Origin: Actinoallomurus spadix | GTDB taxonomy: Bacteria > Actinomycetota > Actinomycetes > Streptosporangiales > Streptosporangiaceae | Direction of reading: 5' to 3' | DNA length: 64,000 nucleotides | Assembly (NCBI RefSeq): GCF_024055725.1 | Contig: NZ_JAMXMX010000003.1 | Location: 186,001 to 250,000 of the forward strand | Part shown: positions 28,966-39,886 of the stretch, piece after piece | Position numbering within the stretch: the first letter of the stretch is position 1 | Layout: each line of letters opens with the position of its first letter | Program-made: the position numbers and the translations under genes | The notes under the pieces: model-generated | Databases searched by the model: none | Seen by the model: only the letters and a program-made list of their open reading frames with translations | What the model was told of the DNA's origin: nothing

Positions 28966-29366
28966 GCGTTCTCCCCGTCCTGGAGCGCCGGGCGGTAGGC
29001 GTCCACCTCGATCTCCACCAGCATCCGGTGATCGATGAACCCGGACACCTCGATCATCGTCGCGGCCGGGCGGACCTCACCGAAGAGCTCGCGGTGCGCC
29101 CGGCCGACGGCCTCGGCGTCGCCGATGTCCCGGACGTACATCCGGGTCCGTACGACGTCCTCGACCGAGGCGCCGGCCTTCTCCACCGCCTGCAGGGCGA
29201 TGCCGAACGCGGTCTTCGTCTGGCCGTACGCGTCGTTCTCGTGCAGCACCTCACCGTCCACCGTCGAGGTACAGCCCGCGACGAGCACCCAGGGCCCCGC
29301 GACGACGGCCCGGCAGTATCCGACGACGTCCTCCCAGGGGCCGCCGGAGAAGATCCGCTTGATCAC
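28962..29366 (-). CDS. RidA-family enamine/imine deaminase
   Basis: 134 residues from GTG 29366, which overlaps the priA stop as GTGA. The longer open frame is not real because it runs inside priA. RidA/YjgF signatures are present: TRMYVRD, and the substrate-binding Arg and Glu in [10 protein letters not shown] and LVEIEVDAY. RidA proteins hydrolyse reactive 2-aminoacrylate-type enamines. Its place between priA and hisF is conserved in actinomycetes, which suggests clean-up of a by-product of PLP or his-pathway chemistry. Confidence 0.9.
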   Translation of the reverse strand: MIKRIFSGGPWEDVVGYCRAVVAGPWVLVAGCTSTVDGEVLHENDAYGQTKTAFGIALQAVEKAGASVEDVVRTRMYVRDIGDAEAVGRAHRELFGEVRPAATMIEVSGFIDHRMLVEIEVDAYRPALQDGENA

Positions 29367-30091
29367 GCGACCGCTCCCACCGTGGCCAGGGCCTCCTCGA
29401 GGGTGAACGCCCCGGCGTACAGGGCCTTGCCGACGATGGCGCCCTCGACGCCGGCCGGCACCAGCTCGGCGAGGGCGCGCAGGTCCTCCAGCGACGAGAC
29501 GCCGCCGGAGGCCACCACCGGGCGGTCGGTACGGGCGCAGACCTCGCGGAGCAGGTCGGTGTTGGGGCCCCGCAAGGTGCCGTCCTTGGTGACGTCGGTG
29601 ACGACGTAGCGCGGGCAGCCGTCCGCCTCCAGGCGGTCCAGGACCTCCCACAGGTCGCCGCCCTCGCGGGTCCAGCCGCGGGCGGCGAGGGTCGTGCCGC
29701 GCACGTCCAGCCCCACCGCGATCTTGTCGCCGTGCTCGGCGATGATCTTCCGGCACCAGTCGGGGTTCTCCAGCGCGGCGGTACCGATATTGACGCGCGT
29801 GCAGCCGGTCGCCAGCGCCGCCGCGAGCGACTCGTCGTCGCGGATCCCGCCGGACAGCTCGACCTTCACGTCCAGCTTGCCGGTCACCTCGGCGAGCAGC
29901 TCGCGGTTGGAGCCCCGGCCGAAGGCGGCGTCCAGGTCCACCAGGTGGATCCACTCCGCGCCCGCGCTCTGCCAGGCCAGGGCCGCCTCGATGGGCTCAC
30001 CGTACGACGTCTCGGTGCCGGCCTCGCCCTGCACCAGGCGCACGGCCTGGCCGTCCGCGACGTCGACGGCGGGCAACAGGACTAGGGACAT
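29363..30091 (-). CDS. priA: Bifunctional HisA/TrpF isomerase
   Basis: 242 residues from ATG 30091, with GGAGG upstream. The barrel has the catalytic Asp in [15 protein letters not shown] and in [14 protein letters not shown], and VELSGGIRD and VASGGVSS phosphate loops. In actinomycetes this protein isomerises both ProFAR (histidine) and PRA (tryptophan) because trpF is absent. The window shows trpC, trpB and trpA but no trpF, which fits. The bifunctionality is inferred from the lineage and from this absence. Confidence 0.93.
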   Translation of the reverse strand: MSLVLLPAVDVADGQAVRLVQGEAGTETSYGEPIEAALAWQSAGAEWIHLVDLDAAFGRGSNRELLAEVTGKLDVKVELSGGIRDDESLAAALATGCTRVNIGTAALENPDWCRKIIAEHGDKIAVGLDVRGTTLAARGWTREGGDLWEVLDRLEADGCPRYVVTDVTKDGTLRGPNTDLLREVCARTDRPVVASGGVSSLEDLRALAELVPAGVEGAIVGKALYAGAFTLEEALATVGAVA

Positions 30092-30095
30092 GTTC

Positions 30096-30428
30096 TTAGG
30101 ACCTCCGGTCGAAGGCGAGCGTGACGAAGACGGGGACCAGGAAGACCGACAGGGCCAGCACCCCGAGCCGCCCGGTCCACGAGGACAGGTAGATCCAGGT
30201 GACCACCTGGACGAGGACGAAGACCACCGCGACGATGGCGTTCTGCTCGCGGCGGCGGCGGGCGAGGATGCCGTTCGGGCGCCCTGACCGGCGCGGCAGG
30301 AGCCGCGTGACCCGGGCGATCCGGGCCCGGCGCCGCGCCGCGCGGGCGTCCCTGCGGGCGGCCTCGGCGGCGGCGCGCTCACGCGCGGCCTCGCGCTCGG
30401 CCCGCCGCCGCTGCCGTTCCTTGCTCAT
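30096..30428 (-). CDS. Small membrane protein with basic coiled N-terminus
   Basis: 110 residues from ATG 30428, which shares one base with the hisH stop (TGATG). Residues 1-65 are Arg/Ala/Glu-rich and probably a coiled helix. Two hydrophobic helices follow (about 65-105), then a short charged end. It sits between hisH and priA in many actinomycete his operons and is listed there as hypothetical. The function is unknown. Confidence 0.78.
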   Translation of the reverse strand: MSKERQRRRAEREAARERAAAEAARRDARAARRRARIARVTRLLPRRSGRPNGILARRRREQNAIVAVVFVLVQVVTWIYLSSWTGRLGVLALSVFLVPVFVTLAFDRRS

Positions 30429-31054
30429 CAGAGCGTCGAGAGCCAGTTCTTCAGGACGGCGGCGCCGGCGTCGCCGGACTTCTCCGGGTGGAACTGCGTC
30501 GCGCTCAGCGGGCCGTTCTCCACCGCCGCGACGAACGGCCCGCCGTGCTCGCTCCAGGTCACCAGCGGCGGGGTGAACCGGCCGGGCGGCATGTCCCAGC
30601 GGCGCACGCCGTACGAGTGCACGAAGTAGAACCGCGTCTCCGGGTCCAGGCCCGCGAACAGCGTGGTGCCCTCCGGCGCCCGCACGGTGTTCCAGCCCAT
30701 GTGCGGCAGGATCGGCGCGTCGAGGCGCTCGACCGTGCCCGGCCACTCGGCGCAGCCGTCGGTGGTGATGCCGTGCTCGACGCCCTTCTCGAACAGGATC
30801 TGCATGCCGACGCAGATGCCGAGCACCGGGCGGCCGCCGGCGAGGCGACGGCCGATGATCTGCTCGCCGCGGACGCCGCGCAGGCCGTTCATGCAGGCCG
30901 CGAAGGCGCCGACGCCCGGCACGACCAGGCCGTCGGCGTTCAGCGCCGCGTCGAAGTCGGCGGTGACGGTGACGTCCGCCCCGGCCCGGGCGACGGCGCG
31001 CTCGGCGGAGCGGAGGTTGCCCGATCCGTAGTCCAGGACGACGACGTTCCTCAC
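30428..31054 (-). CDS. hisH: Imidazole glycerol phosphate synthase, glutaminase subunit
   Basis: HisH supplies ammonia from glutamine to HisF. The 208-residue class I amidotransferase has the nucleophile Cys in [16 protein letters not shown] and the His/Glu pair in TQFHPEKSG. It overlaps hisB by 4 bp. Ammonia production normally needs the HisF complex. The length is normal for the family. Confidence 0.97.
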   Translation of the reverse strand: MRNVVVLDYGSGNLRSAERAVARAGADVTVTADFDAALNADGLVVPGVGAFAACMNGLRGVRGEQIIGRRLAGGRPVLGICVGMQILFEKGVEHGITTDGCAEWPGTVERLDAPILPHMGWNTVRAPEGTTLFAGLDPETRFYFVHSYGVRRWDMPPGRFTPPLVTWSEHGGPFVAAVENGPLSATQFHPEKSGDAGAAVLKNWLSTL

Positions 31055-31641
31055 AACGCGCCCTTCGTCGAGGGGATGCCGTGCGCCCGCGGGTCGTGGG
31101 CGACGGCGTCGCGCAGGGCCCGCGCCAGGGCCTTGAACTGCGCCTCGACGATGTGGTGCGCGTTGCGCCCGTACGGGACGTGGACGTGCAGGCAGATCGC
31201 GGCGTTGAACACGAACGCCTCGAAGATGTGCCGGGTCATCGTCGTGTCGTAGTCCGGGCCGATCATCGGGGCGATGCCCTCCGGCTCGGTGTGCACGAGG
31301 TACGGCCGGCCGGACAGGTCGACCGTCACCTGGGCGAGGGTCTCGTCCAGCGGCACGCTGGCATCGGCGAACCGCCGGATACCGGACTTGTCGCCCAGGG
31401 CCTCGCGGAACGCCTGGCCCAGCGCGATCGCGGTGTCCTCGATCGTGTGGTGGCTGTCGATGTGCAGATCGCCGGAGGTCTTCACGGTCAGGTCGAACGA
31501 CCCGTGCTTGCCCAGCTGCGTCAGCATGTGGTCGAAGAAGCCGACGCCGGTGGCGACGTCCACCCGCCCGGTGCCGTCCAGGTCGATCTCGACGACGACC
31601 TGGGTCTCCTTGGTGCCACGCTCGACGCGTCCGGTCCGCAT
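31051..31641 (-). CDS. hisB: Imidazoleglycerol-phosphate dehydratase
   Basis: 196 residues from ATG 31641, supported by GGAGGAG 8 nt upstream and the typical N-terminus [11 protein letters not shown] 31665, overlapping the hisC stop as GTGA, is an alternative that adds eight residues. The manganese-binding histidine motifs are [25 protein letters not shown] and [17 protein letters not shown]. It removes water from imidazole glycerol phosphate. It is the single-domain type, without the HisN phosphatase of enteric bacteria. Confidence 0.96.
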   Translation of the reverse strand: MRTGRVERGTKETQVVVEIDLDGTGRVDVATGVGFFDHMLTQLGKHGSFDLTVKTSGDLHIDSHHTIEDTAIALGQAFREALGDKSGIRRFADASVPLDETLAQVTVDLSGRPYLVHTEPEGIAPMIGPDYDTTMTRHIFEAFVFNAAICLHVHVPYGRNAHHIVEAQFKALARALRDAVAHDPRAHGIPSTKGAL

Positions 31642-31661
31642 CCGCTGCTCTCCTCCGGTAC

Positions 31662-34039
<2,378 letters not shown>

Positions 34040-34045
34040 CTGATC

Positions 34046-34051
34046 AGTCTA
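34046..34051 (-). promoter_or_regulatory. -10 element TAGACT of his operon
   Basis: TAGACT, 6 nt, then GTG 34039 of hisD. No ribosome-binding site is present. This is the probable start of the hisD-to-hisF transcript. Confidence 0.5.
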
Positions 34052-34147
34052 CGAAGGCGCGTCACCGGCCCGGACGCCCGTCTCACCAACCGAGACACCA
34101 GGGGTCCGAACTTCACTGCGCGAGACGGCACGGGCCACGGTCAGGTG

Positions 34148-34321
34148 TCAGGCGCTCGGCCGCGTGCCTCCGGTGAACTGTTCCTGGTTCCCCTGGCCCT
34201 CCGGGGCGGCGGGGCCGCCCGTGGGGAAGCCGCCCCAGCGGCGGGGGCGGGCGACGATCCACCCGAGGATGAATCCGACGCACAGGCTGGCGATGGTCAG
34301 GAACAGCATGTTCAGCCACAT
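34148..34321 (-). CDS. Small single-helix membrane protein
   Basis: 57 residues from ATG 34321, with GGAGG 5 nt upstream. The start is a membrane helix (MWLNMLFLTIASLCVGFILG) followed by a Gly/Pro/Gln-rich tail. The frame is open to 34411, but only this ATG has a good ribosome-binding site. It lies upstream of hisD on the same strand. No homologue is recognised; a small envelope protein is possible. Confidence 0.6.
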   Translation of the reverse strand: MWLNMLFLTIASLCVGFILGWIVARPRRWGGFPTGGPAAPEGQGNQEQFTGGTRPSA

Positions 34322-34565
34322 ACGGGCCTCCGGACGACCAAGCCGGCGGGAGGTACCGCCGTACCGCGGCGGCGGGCCGCGCGGTCGTCCGACCGTAACT
34401 CCGCAGCTCATGGTGGTGTGTGCCGGTTGACGCGATCTAGTCCAAGGTGACTACGGTCACACCGTCCGGTCGGCGACCTCCACGGTGATCCCTGACCACA
34501 CACGGCCACCGCCTTTACGTTGTAGATCACAAAAAAGGCGGGCGACGGCGACCGCCCGGACGTCG

Positions 34566-34571
34566 TACGCT
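34566..34571 (+). promoter_or_regulatory. -10 element TACGCT of LON-domain gene
   Basis: TACGCT is 7 nt before GTG 34579, which indicates a leaderless transcript. Confidence 0.5.
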
Positions 34572-34578
34572 GAACGCC

Positions 34579-35241
34579 GTGACCGAACGGCTGCCGATCT
34601 TTCCGCTGGGAGCCGTGCTGTTCCCGGGGCTGGTGCTGCCCCTCAAGATCTTCGAGGAGCGGTACCTCGACCTCATGCGCGACCTCTTGGAGGGCGAGGA
34701 GCCCTTCCGGTTCGGCGTCGTCTCCATCGAGCTCGGCCACGAGGTGGGCCCCGGCGCCGCGCGCCGGCTCGCCGCGGTCGGCTGCACCGCGGAGCTGCGC
34801 GGGATCCAGCGGCACGACGACGGCCGCTACGACGTCGTCACGAGCGGCGGCACACGATTCCGGATCGAGGACGTCGACGACTCGCTGAGCTACCTCCGCG
34901 CCGACGTCACGATGCTGCCCGAGGAGAACGGCCCGGGCGCCGACACGATCAGCGGGCCGGTGACCCGGCTCTTCCACCGCTACTGCGACCGGCTGTCCGA
35001 CCACGGCGCCGAGGTGGCCGAGTTCGGCGACCTCCCCGAGGAGCCGGTGCGGTTGTCCTACGTGATCGCCGCCGCGATGGTCCTGGACCGCCACGACAAA
35101 CAGCGGTTGCTGCAGGCCGAGGACGCCGCCACCCGGCTCCACCTGGAGTACGACCTGTTGCGCCGGGAGAACGTCCTGCTGGAGGCGCTCCCCACCGTGC
35201 CGGCGTCGGAGTTCCTCGGCGGCACCGTCAGCCCCAACTGA
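34579..35241 (+). CDS. LON substrate-binding-domain protein
   Basis: 220 residues consisting only of a LON N-terminal (PUA-like) domain: LPIFPLGAVLFPGLVLPLKI and FEERYLDLMRDLLEG are typical. There is no AAA or protease domain. Such stand-alone proteins are common in actinobacteria and may bind unfolded proteins or act as adaptors, but their job is unproven. The gene starts with a leaderless GTG and is followed 60 bp later by ybaK. Confidence 0.88.
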   Translation: MTERLPIFPLGAVLFPGLVLPLKIFEERYLDLMRDLLEGEEPFRFGVVSIELGHEVGPGAARRLAAVGCTAELRGIQRHDDGRYDVVTSGGTRFRIEDVDDSLSYLRADVTMLPEENGPGADTISGPVTRLFHRYCDRLSDHGAEVAEFGDLPEEPVRLSYVIAAAMVLDRHDKQRLLQAEDAATRLHLEYDLLRRENVLLEALPTVPASEFLGGTVSPN

Positions 35242-35301
35242 CCACCGCCGGCTCCGACCGGCCGGCCTCGACCCGACCGACCCGGAAGGAAGACAACACC
35301 C

Positions 35302-35799
35302 GTGGCATCGAATCGGCGATCGGGCGGCAAGGGCACGCCCGCCACCGTGTCGGCGACCCGCGCCGGAATCGACTTCACCCTGCACCCGTACGAGGTCGAT
35401 ACGGACGCGGACTCCTACGGCGAGGCCGCCGCGGACGCCCTCGGGGTGGCCCACGACCGGCTGTTCAAGACCCTGGTGACCGAGGTCGACGGCGACCTCA
35501 CCGTCGCGGTCGTGCCGGTGTCGTCCTCGCTGGACCTCAAGGCCCTGGCCGCCGCCGCGGGGGGCAAGCGCGCCGCCATGGCCGACCCGGCGCACGCCGA
35601 GCGCGTCACCGGTTACGTCCGCGGCGGCATCAGCCCCCTCGGCCAGCGCAAGCGGCTGCCGACGGTCGTCGACTCCTCCGCGTCACGGTTCCCGACCATC
35701 TACGTCTCGGCCGGTCGGCGCGGCCTGCAGATCGAGCTCTCCCCCGCCGACCTGGTCCGCCTCACCGGGGCTTCGACCGCCGGCATCGCCCGCGGCTAG
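35302..35799 (+). CDS. ybaK: Cys-tRNA(Pro) deacylase, YbaK/EbsC family
   Basis: 165 residues. YbaK hydrolyses Cys mischarged on tRNA-Pro. Signatures are TLHPYEVD near the N-terminus, the conserved lysine in DRLFKTLVTEVDG and GYVRGGISPLGQRKRLPT. GGAAGGAAG lies about 10 nt before GTG 35302. Its last 117 bp overlap the 3' end of the DUF2567 gene on the other strand. Confidence 0.93.
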   Translation: MASNRRSGGKGTPATVSATRAGIDFTLHPYEVDTDADSYGEAAADALGVAHDRLFKTLVTEVDGDLTVAVVPVSSSLDLKALAAAAGGKRAAMADPAHAERVTGYVRGGISPLGQRKRLPTVVDSSASRFPTIYVSAGRRGLQIELSPADLVRLTGASTAGIARG

Positions 35800-36294
35800 C
35801 CGCCCGCGCGACTCCCGGTTCGCCACGTCCAGGGCCTCCAGCAGGCCGAACGCCACCACCGCGATGAGCGGCCAGGCGAGGAGCACTCCGTAGGCGTGCA
35901 GGCCGAGCGGAGCGCCGGCCCGCGCTCCGTCGCCCGCGGTCCGCAGCGCGTGGTCGTAGGCGCTCGCGCCGAAGAGGTGGCCCAGCCGCCAGGCGACGAC
36001 CGCCGCCGCGGCACCGCCCGCCGCGATCCCCGCGAGCAGGCCCGGCTCTCCCCACCGCCCCGCCAGCAGGTAGGCGGTGAGGCCGCAGAGCAGGCCCGCG
36101 GCGGCGGTCAGCACGGCGAACCAGCCGTCCGCCGCGATCAGCGTCTGGCTCTCCGGGTCGGCGAGGACTCCCTTGCCGCCCGAGACCAGGTAGACCGTCC
36201 GGGGCGCGATCGCGACCCACAAGAGCCCGATCGGCACTCCCAGCACGGTGATCGCAAGTGCCGCAAGCAGTCCGATGCGTATCCGGCTCGCCAC
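35683..36294 (-). CDS. DUF2567-like membrane protein
   Basis: 203 residues from GTG 36294. Four hydrophobic segments (about 8-30, 58-78, 85-105 and 140-160) with the DUF2567-like stretch LWVAIAPRTVYLVSGGKG between the first two. The function is unknown. The C-terminal 39 codons run antisense through the end of ybaK and are low-complexity, so a recent loss of the original stop may have extended the protein. GGGGGAGG precedes the start by 4 nt. Confidence 0.75.
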   Translation of the reverse strand: MASRIRIGLLAALAITVLGVPIGLLWVAIAPRTVYLVSGGKGVLADPESQTLIAADGWFAVLTAAAGLLCGLTAYLLAGRWGEPGLLAGIAAGGAAAAVVAWRLGHLFGASAYDHALRTAGDGARAGAPLGLHAYGVLLAWPLIAVVAFGLLEALDVANRESRGRLAAGDAGGRSPGEADQVGGGELDLQAAPTGRDVDGREP

Positions 36295-36383
36295 TCGCCC
36301 TCCCCCGGCGTCGGTGAACAAGGCAGCGTAGCGCCTTAACCTGGACGCCTCCCGGCCTGCTCCGCTACGTCGATCTTCTGAGA

Positions 36384-36389
36384 TAGTGT
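36384..36389 (+). promoter_or_regulatory. -10 element TAGTGT of DUF6882 gene
   Basis: TAGTGT is followed by 7 nt and ATG 36397. This favours that ATG over the GTG at 36388. Confidence 0.45.
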
Positions 36390-36396
36390 GCCCGGC

Positions 36397-37083
36397 ATGT
36401 CTGGATTCAGCCCAGCGTTCGAACGGCTCGGCGCCGCGTACGCGGCGGTCGCCGCGCAGCAGCAGGAGGTTCTGGCGAACGTCCTGCCGGCGAGCGGCGA
36501 CTGGACGACGGATCTGGCGGCCGGCACGTACACGCGGGGCGACGTCACGTTGCACGTCGCCCTGATCGGAAGCTTCGCCGAGAACGACCGCAGCTGGCTG
36601 TGGGGCTGGGCCAATCCGCAGTTCGGCCCGGGGCACCCGGCGGTGCTGGATCCGCGCCCCATGGGCTCCCGGCTCGGCGTGCCCGAGATGACGACGTCCG
36701 AACTGGATCTGGCCTGGTACGACGGACCGGCCCGGAACGGCGGCGAACTCGTCGCCCTGGTCACCAACGGCCTTCTCGGCCTCAGCGGGACGATCCCCGG
36801 CCCGTACGACGGCGGTGTCGCCTACTTCGCCGTCCGGGACCCGGCCGTACCCGGCGCCGTGTGGGACCCCGTCACGGCGCCCCGCCTGATCACCGGGGGC
36901 CTCTCCCTGTTCCCGGCCGATCACCGGCTCACGGTGATGCGGTTCTTCAGCCGGCACCGGCTGCCGTACCGGCAGACCGAGACGTCGATCGTCGCGAAGC
37001 TCCCGGACGGCGGCTCCTGCGCCGCGCGGTTCGACGACCGGGACCGGCTGACCGACCTGTCGATGACCGTTTCCGGCCGCTGA
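36397..37083 (+). CDS. DUF6882 family protein
   Basis: 228 residues. It resembles the DUF6882 group: a helical start, then FAENDRSWLWGWANPQFG (the Trp-rich signature) and a C-terminal region ending in a beta-rich part. It is cytosolic, with no known reaction. Related proteins may be stress-linked or part of antagonism systems, but nothing here shows that. It is convergent with GPP34. Confidence 0.72.
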   Translation: MSGFSPAFERLGAAYAAVAAQQQEVLANVLPASGDWTTDLAAGTYTRGDVTLHVALIGSFAENDRSWLWGWANPQFGPGHPAVLDPRPMGSRLGVPEMTTSELDLAWYDGPARNGGELVALVTNGLLGLSGTIPGPYDGGVAYFAVRDPAVPGAVWDPVTAPRLITGGLSLFPADHRLTVMRFFSRHRLPYRQTETSIVAKLPDGGSCAARFDDRDRLTDLSMTVSGR

Positions 37084-37090
37084 CCGGAGC

Positions 37091-37726
37091 TCAGGCGGAG
37101 ACGCTCCCGAGCTCCGCGGCGAGGGCGCGGCGTACGGCCCCGGCGATCCAGTCGTCCTCGGTCATCGCGCGCATCCGGTCGCGGAGTACGCGCCAGTTCC
37201 CCGACGTGGCGAACACCGGCTTGCTCAGCCCGGTGGCCGCCACGAGCGCGCCGAGGGCGCGGGTACGGGCGTCGGCGGGGGCGGTCGTCGTGACGGCCGC
37301 GACCACGCGCTGCTGGGCGTCCCACAGCCCCACGATGTCGCGGACGGGGTGGCGGGTCTCGACGAGGACGCCGAGGGTCCGGTGGAGCCGGTGACGGTCG
37401 ACGGCGATCTGGCCGTGGTCGGCCAGCCGCGCCAGCAGCCGCCGCTGGTGGTCGGTCGCGCGCAGCCGGGTCACCCACTCCTGGGGCGTCCGGCCGCGGG
37501 GCGAGGCCGCGACGTCGGCGAGGAGGCCGTCGAGGAGCGGGTCACCGACGGGGTCGGCGTCGGCGACGGCCAGCACCGTGCCGTCGAGGTGGAGCCGGCC
37601 GGCGAGCCTCAGCTCCGACAGCATCGCGCCGCCGACCCCGCAGTCGAGCTCGACCGGGCCGATACGGCACTTTCCGCGCAGGTCATAGGCGAGGAGCAGC
37701 AGCTCCTCGGCCAGCGTCTCAGGCAC
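37091..37726 (-). CDS. GPP34 (GOLPH3-like) phosphoprotein
   Basis: 211 residues from GTG 37726, chosen because TACAGT lies 7 nt upstream and the N-terminus is then MPETLAEELLLLAYD, typical of the family. The GOLPH3 fold is all helical and binds phosphoinositides in eukaryotes. Actinomycetes carry many copies of unknown role, possibly in membrane or secondary-metabolite regulation. The C-terminal SKPVFATSGNWRVLRDRMRAM fits. GTG 37735 is an alternative but overlaps the -10 element. Confidence 0.85.
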   Translation of the reverse strand: MPETLAEELLLLAYDLRGKCRIGPVELDCGVGGAMLSELRLAGRLHLDGTVLAVADADPVGDPLLDGLLADVAASPRGRTPQEWVTRLRATDHQRRLLARLADHGQIAVDRHRLHRTLGVLVETRHPVRDIVGLWDAQQRVVAAVTTTAPADARTRALGALVAATGLSKPVFATSGNWRVLRDRMRAMTEDDWIAGAVRRALAAELGSVSA

Positions 37727-37733
37727 GTTCGGC

Positions 37734-37739
37734 ACTGTA
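37734..37739 (-). promoter_or_regulatory. -10 element TACAGT of GPP34 gene
   Basis: TACAGT with 7 nt to GTG 37726, which indicates a leaderless start. Confidence 0.45.
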
Positions 37740-37791
37740 GGCCGCGGACGCGACGCCTCGGTGAACAACAGGCGAAGCGTTTTACCTCGCT

Positions 37792-38502
37792 CTAACCCGC
37801 CGTCCCGTCCGGCCGAGTGATGCGCTCGAGCCAGTGCAGGAGCAGCGCGGTCTCGACCGGCTCTAGGGCGTCGGTGCCGGCGAGTTCGAGCTGCGCGCGC
37901 AGGCGGAGGGCGGCGGCGTGGAGGGGGTCGGCCTCCTCGCGCGCCGTCGTCTCGGTGAGCACCCGCGCGAAGACGGTGTCGCGCATGCGGTGGGACAGCG
38001 TGGGATCGCCGAAGAGGGCCGGGTCGGCGATGTGGTTGAGGGCGAGACCGATGTTCGCGGACAGGATCAGCCGGGCGGCCGTCCGCGGTTCGAGCGTGAG
38101 CGCGCCCGTCGCCGCGCAGCGCATGAGCGCCGCAACGAGGAGGTCGAACACGCGGTCGCGAGCCGTCGAGTGGGACCACGGCCGGGGCGTGAACATCAGC
38201 TGGTAGAGGGCCGGGTTGTCCCGGGCGAACCTCATGTGGTTGTCCCAGCCCGCGCGCAGGTCCGCCACCGGGTCGTCCGTCTGTTCCTCGGCGGCCTTGA
38301 GCGCGGCGTACCGCTCGTAGCCGTGGTCGGCGACGGCGTCGAGCAGCCCCCGCTTGTCGCCGAACAGCCGGTAGAGGACGGGCTGGGTCACGCCGACCGC
38401 CTCGCAGACCGCCCGCGTGGCGATGTCGTGGTCCGCGGATTCCGCCAGCTGCCGCTCCGCGGCCTCGATCATCGCCGCGCGAAGCGCCTCCGTGTCCGTC
38501 AT
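37792..38502 (-). CDS. TetR-family regulator
   Basis: 236 residues. The HTH (AAMIEAAERQLAESADHDIATRAVCEAVGVTQ in overlapping parts, then VLYRLFGDKRGLLDAV) is TetR-type, and the C-terminal half resembles TetR_C ligand-binding domains. ATG 38502 lies 7 nt after TATCAT. It is divergent from the SDR/tautomerase genes and is the likely repressor of that pair. Confidence 0.92.
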   Translation of the reverse strand: MTDTEALRAAMIEAAERQLAESADHDIATRAVCEAVGVTQPVLYRLFGDKRGLLDAVADHGYERYAALKAAEEQTDDPVADLRAGWDNHMRFARDNPALYQLMFTPRPWSHSTARDRVFDLLVAALMRCAATGALTLEPRTAARLILSANIGLALNHIADPALFGDPTLSHRMRDTVFARVLTETTAREEADPLHAAALRLRAQLELAGTDALEPVETALLLHWLERITRPDGTAG

Positions 38503-38509
38503 GGAATCA

Positions 38510-38515
38510 ATGATA
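38510..38515 (-). promoter_or_regulatory. -10 element TATCAT of TetR gene
   Basis: TATCAT is followed by 7 nt and ATG 38502, giving a leaderless start. Confidence 0.5.
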
Positions 38516-38523
38516 CGACCACC

Positions 38524-38596
38524 CGCTAGCGTCGTTACGAGATCCGTGCTAGCGTGCCACCATAACGTCGATACGGAAGTTGCCTATCGGCGATAG
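38524..38596. promoter_or_regulatory. Candidate operators before the SDR gene
   Basis: The direct repeat CTAGCGT occurs at 38526-38532 and 38549-38555, with the palindrome CGCTAGCG at 38524. The palindrome CTATCGGCGATAG is at 38584-38596, just before the SDR start. Which one the TetR protein binds cannot be said. Confidence 0.4.
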
Positions 38597-38613
38597 CCAA
38601 GGGAGTCGCCATC

Positions 38614-39516
38614 ATGAGTGATCAGCGGATCATCGTCGTCACCGGCGCCTCGAGCGGGTTCGGCCGGCTCACGTCCGTCGCCCTGGCGCGCGCCGGGCAC
38701 GCCGTCGTCGCCGGGATGCGGGCGACCGGCGGCCGTAACGCACCTGCGGTCGCCGCCCTGGACCGCCTCGCGCACGACGAGGACCTCGCCCTGTCGGCGG
38801 TCGAGCTGGACGTGCAGTCGCAGGAGTCGGCCGACCAGGCCGTCGACACCGTCCTCGGCCGGCACGGACGTCTGGACGTCGTCGTCCACAACGCGGGGCA
38901 CATGGTCCTCGGCCCCGCCGAGGCGTTCACCCCCGACCAGCTCGCCGCGCTCTACGACGTCAACGTCCTCGGCACCCAGCGGGTCAACCGGGCCGTCCTC
39001 CCGCACCTGCGCGGGCAGGGCTCCGGACTGCTGGTGTGGGTGGGCAGCTCCTCCACCCGCGGCGGTCACCCGCCGTTCCTCGCCCCGTACTTCGCGGCCA
39101 AGGCCGCCATGGACGCGCTCGCGGAGAGTTACGCCGCCGAGCTGATCCGGTTCGGCATCGAGACCTCCATCGTCGTCCCGGGCGCCTTCACCTCGGGCAC
39201 GAACCACTTCGCCAACGCCGGCGGCCCGGGCGACGCGGACCGGGAGAGGGAGTACCACGAGGCGTACGGGGAGCTCCGCGCGAGCCTCGGCGACCGGCTC
39301 GCCCGGCTCATTCCGCCGGGCAGCGACGCCCAGGAGGTCGCCGACGAGATCGTCCGCGTCGTCGGCCTCCCGCCCGGCCGCCGCCCCTTCCGCACCCACA
39401 TCGATCCCAGCAGGGACGGCAGCGAGGTGGTCTCCGTCGTCGCCGACCGGATCCGCGCCGAGTTCTACCACCGCGTGGGCATCGAGGACCTCCTGTCCCC
39501 GACCGCCTCACTCTGA
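38614..39516 (+). CDS. Short-chain dehydrogenase/reductase
   Basis: 300-residue classical SDR. The NAD(P) motif is VVTGASSGFGRLTS (8-21), NAG is in VVVHNAGHM, and the catalytic Ser is in GSSSTRGG, followed by Tyr and Lys in YFAAKAA. The substrate is unknown. It is followed 29 bp later by a tautomerase, so the two may act on the same keto/enol compound. It is divergent from TetR. Confidence 0.92.
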   Translation: MSDQRIIVVTGASSGFGRLTSVALARAGHAVVAGMRATGGRNAPAVAALDRLAHDEDLALSAVELDVQSQESADQAVDTVLGRHGRLDVVVHNAGHMVLGPAEAFTPDQLAALYDVNVLGTQRVNRAVLPHLRGQGSGLLVWVGSSSTRGGHPPFLAPYFAAKAAMDALAESYAAELIRFGIETSIVVPGAFTSGTNHFANAGGPGDADREREYHEAYGELRASLGDRLARLIPPGSDAQEVADEIVRVVGLPPGRRPFRTHIDPSRDGSEVVSVVADRIRAEFYHRVGIEDLLSPTASL

Positions 39517-39545
39517 AGAAAACCCATCGGAAAGGAACGATCGCC

Positions 39546-39752
39546 ATGCCGTTCGCCAACCTCAAGGTTCCCGCCGACACCCTCACGCCCGAGTCCAAGA
39601 AGAAGCTCATCGACGCCGTCACCGACGCCTACGCCGACGTGTACGGCGAGCGGGCCCGGGCGACCACCCTGGTCCTCGTCGAAGAGGTCCCCGACGGCGG
39701 CTGGGGCCTCGGCGGCAACATCCTCACCGCCGAGATGCTCGGCCGCAGCTGA
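39546..39752 (+). CDS. 4-oxalocrotonate tautomerase-like protein
   Basis: 68 residues with the N-terminal MPFANLKVP, so cleavage of Met gives the catalytic Pro1. The hexameric tautomerase pattern continues with LIDAVTDAYADVYGERARATTLVLVEEVPDGGWGLGG. GAAAGGAACG lies before ATG 39546. It probably forms an operon with the SDR gene and converts unsaturated oxo-acids or similar enols. Confidence 0.88.
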   Translation: MPFANLKVPADTLTPESKKKLIDAVTDAYADVYGERARATTLVLVEEVPDGGWGLGGNILTAEMLGRS

Positions 39753-39833
39753 ACCGGCCCGGGCCCGGGCCGGGCGGCGCCCGTCCGGGCCCTGAGGCGG
39801 CCCGCCTGCCGGCCTCTCGGCCGCGCGGGCCCG

Positions 39834-39878
39834 GCCGCCCGAGCGCCGGCCGGCGGACCCGGCCGGCGCTCGGGCGGC
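39834..39878. terminator. Perfect 20-bp bidirectional terminator
   Basis: GCCGCCCGAGCGCCGGCCGG (39834-39853) and its exact complement (39859-39878) with a 5-nt loop. It stands between the convergent tautomerase and response-regulator genes and can serve both. Confidence 0.75.
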
Positions 39879-39886
39879 GCGGCGTG

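Noticed and set aside
39834-39878. Long palindrome considered as an insertion-sequence end or attachment site
   Set aside because: It stands alone between convergent genes, has no transposase or direct repeats, and fits a bidirectional terminator.
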